Below, piece after piece: positions 33,087 through 46,182 of a stretch of DNA of 64,000 bases; within the stretch, counting starts at the first letter, position 1, and the number at the start of each line of letters is the position of its first letter. The position numbers and the translations under genes were made by a program. This DNA comes from Ascaphus truei (Eukaryota > Chordata > Amphibia > Anura > Ascaphidae). The stretch lies in NCBI GenBank assembly GCA_036426205.1, contig CM071568.1, positions 230,302,148 to 230,366,147 on the forward strand, written 5' to 3'. The notes under the pieces were generated by a model. That model did not search any database and was not told the DNA's origin. It saw nothing but the letters and a program-made list of their open reading frames with translations.

Positions 33087-33765
33087 AAAAAACAAACAAA
33101 AAAAAAACACAATTAGCAATAGAGTATAAAAGCAAAAATTGGCAGCATAAACTTTAACCCAGAGGAATGCATTTTGTTGGGGGGGGGGGAGGGGGGGTTA
33201 GTACTTCCTTAGCAAATTTCCAACACTGATAATGCCTTTTTTTTTCCCCTTAACATACATTTCTATTCTCTCAAGCTTTGTGTAGTTCCGATCTTCTCTC
33301 TTACTTACTGTTCTTCCCTTTATAATCAGACTGGGATTCTGGTTTTGTGTTTTTAACCAAAAGGGTGGTCCTCTTGTTTTAAACTGGAAATTAAGCACCA
33401 TTTCCTACAGAGCTCCCCCTTTTGTAACAGCAGAGCCAGCCAGTGGTATAAAACCAGGGAAACACAAGGGGAGTATAGAAACTTCAAAGTGCACAGAGAC
33501 GTGAAAGGGAATGAGATGTTTGCCGTTTCTGCACCACAGGTTATTTGCTAGGAAAAATGTTTCAGAAAGCGTGTCCTGGTTACCTGCGCTGCTCCGGGGG
33601 CAGAATGGAAATAGCTACAATATACAGATTGCTAAAATGAAAAGATGGTGATGTACACCTTCCCTACTAATCAATAAAGGAATATGCAGTAGCAGCTTAT
33701 TTGCTCCCTATTTGTTTTTAAAACCAGGCTCGTTGTTTATTTAAGGCTAGTGTATCCATTTAATA

Positions 33766-33980
33766 CCTAAAGCATAATACCATATAAATAAACCGCAGCA
33801 CTACAGTTTCTAATGCAATTTTAAGTGATTTTTCACCATAGCACCAACGTTTCGGTGCTTATACAAGGAGAAAAGTCCTTCTGTAAGGACCGAAAAGTTG
33901 GCGCGCTGGCGAAATAAATCCCTGGAAATTGCATTAGAAACGGGAGTGCTACGCTTTCTTTTTTTATATTATGCCTTTGG
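33766..33980. repeat. Foldback element with hammerhead-like centre
   Basis: Arms 33,766-33,851 and 33,892-33,980 are reverse complements with mismatches ('tttctaatgcaattt' pairs with 'aaattgcattagaaa'). The centre shows CCAACGTTTCGGTGC on one side and GGACCGAAAAGTTGG on the other, two inward-facing decayed GAAACGTTGG boxes. It sits in the large CCDC126 intron. Confidence 0.7.
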
Positions 33981-36900
33981 AGTTTCCATTCCAAGAAGCT
34001 ACAGCACCCAGAAGTCTTCACCTGAAATATATTATAAGTGATCCAATATCGGTCTGCAATCCACATCCAGGTGGTTAAATGCTTTGGAGAGGTCAATGAA
34101 CTGCTAGCTTATCGGAGGACAAACGTAACTGCAAACTCTCCAGTATAATCAGTGGGTACAAAGCAGGTCGCTGCCCTTTCTTTTTTCAAAATACGCCTTC
34201 AAAAATGTACACAATGATTGAGGCCACCCTGGTTGCTCCATAGAAATTCTGAAGAAAACCACATTAAATCTGCAATATTAAGAACACTATACAGTAAGTA
34301 TCGGAGAGGTCGCCTAGTATAGAGATTCCCCAATAAGCGCAGAACTGTCTGGATGCTCTTAGTTTTCAGTAACCCAAACCGGAGTGTCTATATTAACCCT
34401 TAGAGTCTGACGTGGTAGCTACGTCAAGGGGCACTCAAGTACTCCAGGGGCTTCAAATTCAAGGCTGGCTTGATAGCAGAGCCCTGCGGTTACAGAGGCC
34501 CCACGCTCTTCCCCACAACAATTAAACCAATTGCTAGGGGAAAGCATGGGGCCTTTGTAATTGTCTCTTATCTTGTTCAGCGAGATCTCCTACTGCAGCA
34601 TTCTGTCATGGCACCGCGTTCTCAGAGAGGCCGCACCGGACAGGGTAAGAGGCCCTGCAATAGCCCCTGCACCGAGGCCCACAAAAAGTTCCAGCCAGCC
34701 CTGGGGCTTCATGACGTAGTCTCCACAGGAACACAAAACGCGATCTTGCCGGCCAAGGGACAGAAAAAGGACTCCTCATCCGTTCCAACATCAGCGACGC
34801 CACGATCACGTAATCATTCCCGAAGAGGTCACGTGATCATGATGTGCTTGAGAGGGGTGGCAGCGCAGTTCCCTCCAGCACGCAAAATGGTTAAAACATT
34901 TTGTAGACTGCTTCAACTGCTTTGTTTCATTCAAAGCCATTAATTGGCACCATTCATGTAATTTCTTCAGTGCACCTACAGTACGCACAGGTAGAGTTGG
35001 GTAGTAATGGTGCATTACAAAAATTGCCATGCTGACCAAGTAAAATCGATTTTCTGTTGGGAAAGCGTCCAGATAAAGCTATTGATGGCCATTTCTGATC
35101 TGAATTAATTGGTTTCTAAAGCAAACATGGCCATTTTATTTAATCCCATCCCTGGAATTCTTTTTTCAAGTTTTGATATCTGAAGAACATTGAAAATACC
35201 GAAATCAGGGTATAAGACAGCAGTTCAAAAGGGTGCCATGGTAAAGGGGAAATATTATGTTCATTCCTTTTCCTCGTGTCTCTCCATGTCAGTACAACCG
35301 GGGGGGGGGAGAAAAACCAGTCAAGTCAGAGTCCTTCAGACATTTTGCAAGGATCCCTGTTCACATAAGTTATCCCTCTAGCAAAAGCAACAAAAGAATA
35401 AAGACCACAAATAAGCATATAGAAAAAAAAAAAAAAAAGTCGTACTACATGGAGCGACCACAAGAGGACGTGATGGCAAGAATAGTTTACCTTTACGTCC
35501 CTCGAATGCCAGTACATACTAATAAGGACAACAATACAGTTTCCTTATCAGGCTAAAAAAAGGGGGGGGGGGAAGTCCACAGAAAATATTCTTCATGGAA
35601 TCTAAAACTTCCAAAACATATAGCTGGTAGATCCCACCCAGAAGCTGGATTTCAGACTGGAGAAGAGGAAAATAGTGCCAACACAAATCTTGAAGTAATG
35701 CAAAATATATATCGAACAGGCATAGCAAAATAAAAAAATAAAAATGCACAAATGCAGGGGACATACATTTTAGAACAATGACTAGTACCACTGGTAAGCC
35801 CACAACTGCTTGCTTCCCACTGGCCAAACAAACAGTGGCATTAGGGGACATCAGATAAGCTTTCTTCTATGCCTGGCAACAAGAAAGCCAAAAAAAAAGG
35901 GTGCCCTGTACCCAGAAATACCAGAAAAATAAACCATGTGGAGGAAAGAACCTAGCACTTTAACCACCAAGACAAAAATAACTCCTGTGAGAAGGAAAGC
36001 ACAGAGCCCTATATAGGGGCTGATAGATCCCAAATTTACTGAAAAAGGTTTTGTCCTACCCCAAAAACCATGTACAGCTTAAAGTCCCACCCGTTTGTAC
36101 TGGCATGGGAAAGATACAGAGAAAAAGAAAAATAATAAACGCAAGAATATAGTTTAAGAAAACTTCTAGGTTTCATGGTGGGTATGAAATGTAAAGTGCG
36201 TTTTATATTCCTACATTAGATGAAATGCATGAAAGTTACCGATAGGACCGATAGGAATATTGCACGGGCCTATTATTTATTTATTTTTATTTTTTTAAAC
36301 GGACAACACGAAGGCCAATCCTGGCTGAAGTGCTTCGAGCCAAGAGTTTCTCTACATTACAAAAAGGTACACACAGCGTTGATAAGAGCCTACTTCTTTT
36401 CTCCGAAGGCCATGACTTTTAAAACAATTTAATCTAAAATATGCAGTCTTCTGTTCTAGATGTATACATTTTTTCACCCCTAAAATCAAATGTCAGAAAT
36501 GTTTTAAACTTTTAAAAAGGATTCGTGTCAGGTCAGCTATTTAGATTTTGTATGATAATCATCCTTCTTGCTCTCCAACATTAAATCAACAGTAAAAGCC
36601 ACTCTAGCCCCTATTGAATATGCGGTGTTGCAGTGGCCACTTTCCTCTCTCCCCCCCCCCCCCCCCCCAAGAAGATTTTAGTCCCATTCAATAGAATGGA
36701 GATTAATTATTCTGTAACACAGGAAAGCGCATTCACAGCATATTGTAAAGGGGTTAATAAACTTATTTGGAAAAAAATTCTAATAGAACAAGAAGAAACC
36801 ATCTTGAAATGTATGTAACCACCCCTCCCCCACCCTCTTGTGGGTTTACTAGTGTACTACAAGGGGTTAATGGAAAGAGGTAGATGCTAAGCTCCACTGT

Positions 36901-38370
36901 GGTGACAGACAGGTACTGCGTCACAGGAGGTATAAAAGAGGAAGCAGAGTGTTCTGGGAGTTAGGTTCCAGCATGGCAGAGGGAGAGGGAGCCTCGGGGA
37001 AGTAGAGGTAGGGTTACAAGTTCCCCATAGTAGAGATCAGGCTCCCTTTTTGTGTTGCAGTTACAGACACTGTCCCATCAGTTAGGATTCCATAGTACGG
37101 CCACATGAGAAAAGCATGTCACAGTAACGGGAATGCAGGCATGCCTCACCTTGCAAAGTAGAGAAGCCCCTAGAATGTTTTCTGGGGAGAAATCAGCTTT
37201 ACCAGCGAATCCCCATCCATTGTATCAACCCACCCCCCACAGGAAGTGGCAGTTCCAGAACAGGGCTGGAAAGTAACAGTAACGTTACACAGAACAAGAT
37301 CTCAGAAGGGGCCTGGTCCACAAGATGAAGTCAGTACAGTAACAAGTGAATACACCTCTCAAGAGTGTTAAGAGTGGGCACTTGGGGAATAAATGTGTCA
37401 AGAATGATAGCAGTATGGATGGAACAAAGTACAACCATGTCAATCTAACTGAAACTGACTGCAGTGTTCCCAACATAAATAAACATAATACATAAACATA
37501 AATAAAGATTGATGTTGTACTATAGAAACTCCTGGCACCCATCTTTTCCCATCGCCCAGCCGACCACAGACAGCACCCTGAGACAAGGTAAATTGTTGTC
37601 AAACACACAACAACCTCGATGTAGCCTTCCTAGAGAGCTGGGCAACAAGGGTTACATGTATTATTCAAAATTAAAGTTATTTTTAAAGGTGTTCTTGCTG
37701 TTTCTTAGAGATGGTTTCTGTGATGGAAATGATATTATAAATATGAATTCTTTAGAGTGCATCTGTTTACGAATCTTGGTTTCTTAGTGTTCTACTAGAA
37801 ACTTTTTTCAAATATATATTTGAAACTCTTTAGGCTAGCACCTAAGCTATTGAGCCTTACATAAGCTAGAATACATTTACTTAAATATATTGATGAGTGC
37901 AGGACATTTGTATGTAGTCAGTCAATCCTTGAAGTATACTTCAAAATGAGATCACTTTGGTAGTTATGACCTTAAAATAAATGGCACAAAACCACCAGCA
38001 TATACTATTGGGATGCAGCACTGGTCCAGTTTGTCAGGCATTGCCAATTCTATATTGTCCAAAACAGTCTGAATGGCTGCTTCGGAAAAATAAAAAAAAA
38101 GTTACCCCCTTAAGGTCATTTAAATATATAACCTATACCATGTTAGCAGAGTGAGATTCTGAAGGTCCTGTAGACCAGGGGTGTGCAAAAATTTTGCCCT
38201 TCACCCCCATGCCTGCTCTCCCAAGCTGACTGGTAAGGGAAGTTACAGAGGCCTCGCCCGGTCCCCCGGCATTTTATTTAAATGCCTTAGGGGAAGCGCG
38301 CGGCACCTGTGCAACCGCACGGCCTCTGTGTATGTTCCAGGTGGCAAATGTTAAGTGTTCTAACCAAAGC

Positions 38371-38652
38371 GGAGATTATAGTGGGCGCGTGCGACGTCAT
38401 GCCTCTCACCCTAGCGATGGGTGAACTGAGCATCCAGTGATTGGGGAGGTGTGACGGACGCGTCACCAGGCTGGTTCACCCTCATTGGCTGAACCGCTCA
38501 CGTGATGCGGCCGCCGCATGAAAATACATAATTGTTTGTCTTTTCAAAAATCCGCTGCGCGGTCGCTCTGCATCGCTAGGGCGGTCACACACACTATGGA
38601 TGGCCTCATAGGGGAAGAGGCCGCTTGTTCTCGCCGCACGCACTATAATCTC
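38371..38652. repeat. Palindromic MITE-like repeat
   Basis: GGAGATTATAGTGGGCGCGT at 38,371-38,390 is mirrored by CGCCGCACGCACTATAATCT ending at 38,651. A second internal inverted pair is 'ccctagcgatg' (38,409-38,419) with 'catcgctaggg' (38,571-38,581). CpG-rich centre. No target duplication was established. Confidence 0.55.
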
Positions 38653-39680
38653 AGCCTAAAAATTATTTTGTGGCAAGTGGTGGAATTTAAAAAACAGAGT
38701 ATAAACTATTAGAGAAATGCCTAGTTTAGTTATTTTTTCCCCCCCATATACAACTCAATCCCCTTTGCTTTTTCTTGCGGTTGTGTTGTGGTCAGAAACC
38801 AAAAAATTTCCTTGCAGTTAGACAACACTTTCCCTAGGAGTTGCATGTGGGATGTGTAATAACAGTGGCACCGCTATATTTTAACATGCACAGACATAAT
38901 CTCGCACGACAAGCACCACTGAAGATGTCAAACCGGAGCGCTGCACAGCACAGACAGATGTAATTCTAGGTAATAAAAATGTGTTACTTTTCAATTGCTT
39001 CTACTAGAAAATACATGTACTTCATGGAACAGAATTGTCAAATGGGCAAGAGCGACTGTAAAAACGTGTTATGGCGATAGTTGAGTTTATAAACGGAGAG
39101 AGCCTGCTGCTTGAAGACTACCACAAAACAAATAATGTATTGGCAACCACACATTACAATCCTGTGTGGTGTGCCCATCAAGAACCTGCAGGGTGGCCGA
39201 GCTCTGAAGGGCCGTGCGGACACTGCACAGTAATTCCAAGAATGGAACCTGGGAGGGCTGTGCATTGCTGAATGAAGCGAATACTTTAACATCTGCTCTG
39301 CCAGAGGGGCCTTTTTGCTCTACAATGTTTTGCAGGACCCTGTAGCAGCAAATAGGCGTTCCCAAATGTCTTGGCCTGTCAAGTAGTACCCAAACTATTG
39401 GGGAGGGGAAATGATCACACCCCCTAAAACTCATACAATGTCCAGCAAAACCATTCTTCCTATACAATTAATGTCTGCCCTTTTTTCCCCCCCAATCTCA
39501 AAAATAACAAACAAAAAAACTGTGTCTATATTGTTGGCTACCACAGCAATAGCAAATGGTGTATAGTCTTTCTGCGAGGATTTATATTTGAATCAGACAT
39601 GAACCTTTTATAAAGTGTAACTTTTATTTGTCAGTCTATAAAATGAAGCATTACATTTCTCCAGAGGGCACTATCTAAAC

Positions 39681-39998
39681 TGCAGCGGTGTGCAAACTGT
39701 GGGGGGGGAGGTTGGTGGTAGGGAATTTGTAAGGGGGGCGCGGCGGTTACTTAGGCCCCACGCTCTTCCCCACGGCATTTAAATTAAATGCCGGGGGAGG
39801 CGTGAGGTCTCTGTAACTCACATACCTGCTGCCAGCCGGGTCTCGGCCATGACAACGCGGCGTCAAATGATGCAATGGGGTGACGCGACGTCACATTTCT
39901 CACAACGTCATTTGACACCGAGCCATTGGGAGAGGAGGGGCATGATCACTGCGGCTCCCGGGAAGGGGGCCGCAACTCAAGACGTTTGCGCGCCCCTG
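39681..39998. mobile_element. hAT-like MITE
   Basis: 318 bp with ends (TG)CAGCGGTGTGCAAAC and GTTTGCGCGCCCCTG, which are inverted relatives. It is flanked by ATCTAAAC (39,673-39,680) and ATCTAAAA (39,999-40,006), a 7/8 match to an 8-bp target duplication as made by hAT transposases. Non-coding, GC-rich. Confidence 0.6.
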
Positions 39999-40763
39999 AT
40001 CTAAAAGCTAATATTTACAACATTTTGCTCTGTTCAGCAAGGCAGGAAATGTATCTTTCATTGTCTATTTTGACTGCTCTACTTTATACACCTTTCTAAG
40101 CCAGTGTTTCTCAACCACGGTGCTGTGACCCTTTGCCAAGGGTGCCGTGCTGTGTGGAGACAGAGGCTGTGATCCGCTTGCTCTCCTCGCTCAGCCAGGC
40201 ACAGGGGAGAGGAAAGGCGGATTGCAGCATCCCCACCGGGAATGTGACGTGTGTGATGCAGAAAGGTGACGAGTACGCCATGTGAGAAGGGAGGGTAGCA
40301 GTTTGAGCAAAAAGGGCGAGTGCGTGGAGACAAGGGGGTTTGGGGAGCTTGAATGTGGAGTGTGTTTTGCAAACAGTGGCGAGTTTGAGGTGTGTGTAAA
40401 AAAGGGGGCAAGTGTAGCGGGTTCGTGCTTGTGAGGAGGGAGAGTGTGGTGCATAGATTTTAAAAATCTCCCAGTGCTCAAAAAAGCTTTAGAATCACTA
40501 CAAGTTCTTAGCAACTCCACTCCCTAGACTTACTTACCAAACAGTTGGCAAATCTCTACATGTTCATGGAATGTGCAGCACAATATTAATAGAATGTGTT
40601 TAAGTTGCTAAACAATCATTGACTTACCCAGATTCCGGACTACATATAAAACGTGTGCAAGAATATTTTACACTGTATAATGTACTAGCAGGTCAACACA
40701 CAATCATTTTTAAATGAAATAACCCCCACGGGTATTCGTGTACAGATATATCTAATATCTTAC

Positions 40764-41156
40764 CATATCCTGCCATGGAGCCCCCGTTCCCACCATTTAT
40801 AATGTCTTTATTCTCTTCTGCCAAAGCTTTGACATATCTTCTGCTCAAGTCTAATATTTCCTCTCGAAGCTCGGTGCTGCTTTGGTGTCTCGGATATTGA
40901 AAGGTGTAGCGTAGCAACATCAGTCCCCAAATAAACCCAAACGCTAGCAGCAATAGGCTTAGTTTCTGCGACACAGATTTTCTTGAAAATGTTAGAAACA
41001 TGTTATTGCGCACTCAGTTTTTTTTGCTTAAAATCAGGAATCTGCTGGGTTTTCCCAAATATTACGCCACAGAAATATGATTCTGGTAGCTGCTTTTATC
41101 CACACAGATCATCTTGGGGAAATTTAAAACAATGTTCTGGAGTTCACCTTTAGCAT
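40764..41156 (-). CDS. CCDC126: CCDC126, exon with start codon
   Basis: The coding part is 41,001-40,764 (79 codons plus one base); 41,156-41,002 is 5' untranslated. The start [13 protein letters not shown] is chosen because it matches vertebrate CCDC126; an in-frame ATG four codons upstream (41,013) is also possible. A short basic N-terminus is followed by a hydrophobic segment [17 protein letters not shown] (residues 14-30), a probable signal anchor placing the protein in the secretory pathway. A charged helical region follows ([20 protein letters not shown]). The exon ends MAGY|A at the donor TATG|GTAAGA (40,763). The acceptor is TTTTGCAG at 41,164-41,157. With the exon at 32,870 it gives 135 residues, close to the 140 of the human protein. 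Any further 5' exons were not found. Confidence 0.93.
41124..41156 (-). promoter_or_regulatory. Upstream ORF in CCDC126 5' UTR
   Basis: The first three bases after the acceptor are ATG, opening a 10-codon frame ([10 protein letters not shown]) that stops at 41,126-41,124, 122 bp before the main start. Such short upstream frames often dampen translation. Whether this one is translated is unknown. Confidence 0.5.
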
Positions 41157-42205
41157 CTGCAAAAGAAATTAAAAATTATTATTCTTTCAAAACACAGCAT
41201 TTTGTTTTCCATGAGTCAACATGAAAACACTCTGATCCCATCTTTACAAAAACATGTCCCCTTTACTCCTGCTCTGCAGTGGTCAGCGATGGTTACTTGT
41301 TCCAACAGAACTTATGTTGTAAACTGGACCAGAATAAAAAACAATTTTACCAGTTACAATATGCGCTACCTTGTGATTTTGTTTCAAATCCATCATAATT
41401 CATCTTCTCTGGGAATTAGAGGCATAACACATTTTGTACACATGCATGCAATTTGTGTTATCTACTTCTAGCACTGAATAGTTTAATTACTATATGCGTA
41501 TGTTTCACTATAAAACTGGCAGGGAAAAATGTCATAACCAGAATGCAAGTTGCAACATTAAACCATTCCATACAACCCCATTACAAAATTGCATTTGTGC
41601 TGTGGAAGGGACTTTCTGTGACCACTATTCATTCCCTTAAAACTCAACATCTTTTTATTTTGATTCATTAGAATCACGTGCAATTGATGACCATATAACG
41701 TATGACAAACTGAAGTTACAGAAGGGGTGCTGATGCGCTCCGTTTCTCAGCCTATTCACTCTAATATCAATGTGCCCAGTAAAACTGGGCGAATGTTTAG
41801 CTGAAGATTGAAGCCGTCTCAAATTTACAAGTTCCTTTCAGCTGCGGATTTCCACGGCTCAGGCTCAAAAATGCTCATTTATTTTCTGTTTTCCCATCAT
41901 TGGAAATCCTCATTTCGAACAGACATACATTTTTTTTAAAATGACCTCTGGGAGGAGTATAAATAGGGGTGCAAACAAGTAAAGGGAAAAAAGGTGGTGC
42001 ACTGTAAAAAGCCGGTACTAATAGCTGGACCAATCGCCGTAAAATTTTTTATTTTTTTTTCCTCTCTCCCTCTCTCCCTCTCTCCCTCTCTCCCTCTCTC
42101 CCTCTCTCCATACCGGTATCGTACTTTATCAAAGAGTGACTGCAGGTAGACAAGAGGATCCTTTTGTAGCGGCTTCAAGTGAAATAGGGGTGCAGCCTTT
42201 AAGTT
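41157..42205. other. CCDC126 5' intron or flank
   Basis: No exon is recognisable. A pyrimidine microsatellite built from CTCTCCCT units occupies about 42,059-42,109. Confidence 0.4.
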
Positions 42206-42379
42206 AGGGGGTTCTCAATTCCAGTCCTTAAGACCTTCCCCCCAACAGGTCAGGTTAACAATATCCCAGCTTCAGCACAGGTGGCTCAATTAAAGACTGA
42301 CCTATACAGCCACTCTGTGTTGAAGCTGGGATATCCTAAAAACCTGACCTGTTGGGGTGTGGAATCTTGAGAATCCCTG
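42206..42379. repeat. Palindromic MITE
   Basis: The two halves are inverted relatives: 'accttccccccaacaggtca' and 'atatcccagcttcagcacag' in the left half pair with 'tgttgaagctgggatat' and 'aacctgacctgttggggtgt' in the right half. Ends 'gggttctcaattcc' and 'cttgagaatccc' are also complementary. Non-coding. Confidence 0.65.
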
Positions 42380-42430
42380 CTCAAAGCCAGTGTTTGGAAT
42401 TGGGAGGGTCTTCGTACATGTTGAATTATT

Positions 42431-42677
42431 AGGAGAGGGAGTGGCTCAGTGAGTAAAAGACACTGACTGGCACTGAGTGTGAAGCAGGGGAGCCTGGTTC
42501 AATTCCCGGTGTCGGCGCCTTGTGACCTTGGGCAAGTCACTTTATCTCCCTGTTCCTCGGGCACCAAAAACAGATTGTAATCTCCACGGGGCAGGGACCT
42601 GTGCCTGCAAAATGTCTCTGTAAAGCGCTGCGTATAACTAGCAGCGCTATACAAGAACATGCTATTATTATTATTAC
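42431..42677 (+). mobile_element. tRNA-derived CORE-SINE
   Basis: The head contains an A-box-like GTGGCTCAGTGAG and a B-box GGTTCAATTCCC, as in a tRNA promoter. The middle has the MIR-like core TTGTGACCTTGGGCAAGTCA. The tail is 'ctattattattatta', typical of SINEs mobilised by L2-type LINEs. Other copies are at 48,053-48,160, 49,735-49,860 and 49,955-50,085. Confidence 0.85.
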
Positions 42678-43380
42678 CAGTTGCTTCCCTAGGTCTGTAA
42701 AGCATATAGATCAGAGTTTCTCAACTTTTTTTGAGATGATCCAATTTTTGGGGTACCCCATAATTTACGTTTCAATAAAACTGGGTAGAAACTGAAAGTA
42801 TTTCATTACAATATGATTTTAGACCAAAATAAAACTATATCATAATTACCATTTGTAGGTCATTGTAAAATTAAAGTTCTCTACTATTGTAAATTAAAAA
42901 AAAAAAAAATTTAATCAGCAATAAATTCCCTTGCTGCCAGTGTTGCAGAATTTGGGTTCGTACACTAAAATCCCATTGTAATTACTGTAGTTTTTTTTCC
43001 ACAAGGCACCCTTAAAGGTATACCTCTACCGTCTTTGACCATCCGCTCAGCCAGAGAACGAACACACTCACGAACACACACGACATATATAATTACTTTT
43101 TAATTGACACAGTAGTCTCAAGATAAATGAGGTTTATACTTTAAGGAGGACATATATTGCCTCAAACACCAAATTTATATATGGTATTTATCAGCCTCCC
43201 ATTCATTCAGATAGATTAAAGTTCTTTAACATGAACAACGGCATAAGTGAAAAGATATTTATAGTGCATTAAAAAAACAAAAAAAACAAAAAAAAACCTT
43301 TTAGGCGGTGGCTTGTACCTTGGACATGCTATATAAGTTTAGAAACCATCAATTCACTACTGGAAATGGATACTCATATG

Positions 43381-43536
43381 CAGTGTTCGACAAACCTATA
43401 CATTTGCTCGCCCCGGGCGAGTGGATTTAACCCCCGGGCGAGTAAATATTGGCCCAAGCAGCACACGTTTGGTACTAGGTGGCGAGTAGATTTTTTTGTG
43501 TGGCGAGTAGATTTTTTGGTGATTTGTCAACCACTG
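43381..43536. mobile_element. hAT-like MITE with exact target duplication
   Basis: A 156-bp element starting CAGTGTTCGACAAA and ending TTTGTCAACCACTG. It is flanked by identical CTCATATG (43,373-43,380 and 43,537-43,544). The interior has repeated 'ggcgagtagatttttt' phrases. Both the end sequence and the 8-bp duplication fit hAT. Confidence 0.85.
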
Positions 43537-43544
43537 CTCATATG

Positions 43545-46090
43545 TCCAGATATTCATTCCTGCTTGGTGTGTATAACAAAATGATTAAGTAAACTCAGGT
43601 GCCAGTATAGCTATAATTAGGCTCTAGTAAATAGCAGACTAAAATATATAGTCTGTATAACCTATAAAGAACTAACTATATCTCACACACATACCTGCAC
43701 TCACAGGGGAAGCCCCTTCGGTAGCAGGGTACACTTTGCTCTCCTGCAATGGGAGCCCCTTGGGTTCCTAGAAATAGGTAGGTATCAGGTGTTACCACCC
43801 TTTGAAAAGGTAGTAAGATTAGCACACAGATTGACAGACTGAAATAGACATTTCCATAGTAAAATAGTTATGCTAGAGTTTGCTCGAAGCAATTGTTTAT
43901 ATTTGAAGTATTTTTTATAGTGGCTTAAATTTCACCAAAAGCTATTATACTTTAAAAAAAAAAAATCAGATAAAGTTGTTGAACACTTACAAAGTGTTGC
44001 ATTCAGCTGATAACATGAACTGTTATAACCTTCCTTAGATTACAGTAATAGCCAATACTGCTTGATAACCAGTTTCAGGGCAAAGCCACTGAAATTACAC
44101 TGTCTAAAGGGGGGGTGGGGGGGGGCAGGGAGGAACAAGAAAGAAAATGGTATAGGTAGGAGGGTTTGGGGTTTTTAGAGCACTGGGAGTCCTTTTCTGA
44201 GAAGTCCCTTTTTATAATAGGGCTGCATTGCCCCCAGGGAAGACTAAAAATGTGGCGCCGCTATAAAAAACTTATTTTTACAGGGGCGCCAAATTTGTAG
44301 TCTGTCCACGCACCGGAATGGGATGTTTGGCCGCGACCAAATCTCCACCGCAGCTCCGCCACCAGGATTACTCACCTTTTGCCATATTTAAATGTCCTCA
44401 CCGCTCAGATCTCCCCGATTGCAGGGCACCTCGCACAGCGGCACACATCTGTGAGTGCGGCCACATAGCAGGATGGACATTTTCAAATTGCCAAGCGTCC
44501 TGTGCCCATACTCACAAATGGCGTCAGACAGGCGGCTACCTGCGGCTGGGGAGATCTGAGCGGTGAAGACATTTAAAGTTGACCGAAGACTGCGAGGTGA
44601 CTTGCAGCGATGGCAGAAGGTGCCCCCGGGACAAGTGCCCAGCCAGACCGGGCCTTAATCTGGCCCTGATTGCACGTTAACCCAGAGGATGGGGGAGAGG
44701 ATTTTAAAACATGGAGGAAGGTGTTATATAAAGACGTAATGGACAAAACAGTGATTTTCAATCTTTTTTCTCTCTCTTCTAATCAGTGTTCAGTTGCTGG
44801 GGCACCTCCCCCACAACTGACATAAGTCACAGGACAGAGAGATAAACAAAAACACACACACACACACACCTCTTCTTGGCACACACCCCCCAGTCTCCTG
44901 ACACCACCTGATTGGCTGCATTACCCATCTGCAACCAATCAGGATGGCCGCACGGGTAAAATCATCATCTCTCCTCCAGCACCTCTCATCATCATCCTCA
45001 TCCTCATATATCTCCCCCAGCACCCCTCATCTCATCATCAGCATATCATCCCCAGAACCCTCACTATCAACCTTTGCGTACTCCCCATCTCTCCCCCTCA
45101 CCCACACACATAATACTCCCCTCCACACACACAATAACCCCCTGCACACACAACACATCCCACCCCCCCTGCACATAACATCATTCTCCCCCCTGCCAAC
45201 TCAAATCAATCTTCTCCCCCCCCTGCAACTCACGTCCACTATCCCCCCCCTGCAACTCACGCTCACTCTCCCCCCCCCCTGACAATACGTCACTCCCCCC
45301 CCCCTTCTCCTTTTCCTCTTGCACTCAATCACTCTCCCCCCCCCCTGCAACTCACGTCACTCTCCCCCCCCTCAACTACACGTCACTCTCCCCCCCCTCA
45401 CAAGGAAAACAGAGTCGGGCCCCACAGCCCATATCAGCAGCCCCCCTCCCATGTCAGCAGCCCCCCTCCCATGTCAGCAGCCCCCCTCCCAATGCTTACC
45501 TGGTGATGGTGATGGCGGCGGGGAAGTGTGAGGGAAGCGCGCTCTAGCAGCAGACCCGGAGGTTCCGGGTCGCGCTACACTGCTAGAGCGCGTCCCCGTG
45601 CTGGAGGAGGGAGGCTAGGGGAGAGCGCGCACAGACACTGCTGGAGCGCGTCCTTCTTTCCCTACCAGGTAGGTGGGGGTGAAGAAGGGGGGTAGAAGGG
45701 GGGGTTGAAGGGGGTCCGTCGCGGGCCGCATGTTGTGCCCCGGCGGGCCGCATGTTGTGCAGCCCTGCTCTAGAAGAACAGGAAATCCCGCAGCACCCTT
45801 ATGATCCTCTCATGGAACCCCAGGGTACCGCAGAACCCTGGTTGGGAAACATTAGACAGAATAGATAGGAATAGGGAAATAGTTAGGGGTCATGAGGAGG
45901 AGTGGGAGTTTGGCAAGCTGGGAGACACACATTAAATACAGATAATAACTAGTAAACATCTATAGACTAAATCCAATTGGAGTAGAAAGCCAGGAGTGGG
46001 TAAGATAATAGCACAGACTGGAAAAAACCTTAAATGCATGCTTGCTAATGCATGAAACCGGACAGATAAAATGGAGAGCTTGAATTAATA
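43545..46090. other. Intergenic, GC- and C-rich repeats
   Basis: No gene is seen. G-rich tract at 44,108-44,127. 44,960-45,420 is a C-rich low-complexity region with many runs of six to nine C, followed by three direct copies of 'cagcccccctcccat' near 45,438-45,492. A tandem pair of 'gcgggccgcatgttgtg' lies at 45,722-45,760. 45,776-45,850 matches the style of the 'accctggttgggaaac' repeat. Confidence 0.45.
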
Positions 46091-46182
46091 GCTACAAGGG
46101 GGGGGGGGGGGAGCAGTATGATAGTATAGGCATTACTGAAGCATGGTTGGATGAAACTCATGAATGGGCAGTTAGTTTAGAG

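Larger units (their letters stand above)
33981..40763 (-). other. CCDC126 intron, upstream part
   Basis: The intron between the two coding exons runs from the donor at 40,763 to the acceptor at 33,040 (7,724 bp). Apart from the repeats listed separately it holds no gene. Simple tracts include a G run near 33,179-33,198 (downstream of this segment) and a C run at 36,649-36,668. The 157-codon plus-strand frame at 34,470 lies in GC-rich repeat-like sequence and shows no recognisable domain. Confidence 0.6.

Noticed and set aside
34470..34943. 157-codon plus-strand open frame as a gene
   Set aside because: No recognisable domain, no splice or start context, and the DNA looks like a GC-rich repeat inside the CCDC126 intron.
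38895..38945. Another hammerhead-like motif around ACTGAAGATGTCAAACCGG
   Set aside because: The GAAAC box and closing helix are missing, so the resemblance is too weak.
42431..42520. A tRNA gene
   Set aside because: A- and B-box-like sequences are present, but the acceptor and anticodon arms do not fold and the sequence continues into a MIR-like core and ATT tail. It is a SINE head.
45100..45500. CRISPR-like or satellite array from repeated C-rich phrases
   Set aside because: Spacing and units are irregular; this is low-complexity C-rich DNA with only a short triplicated phrase.
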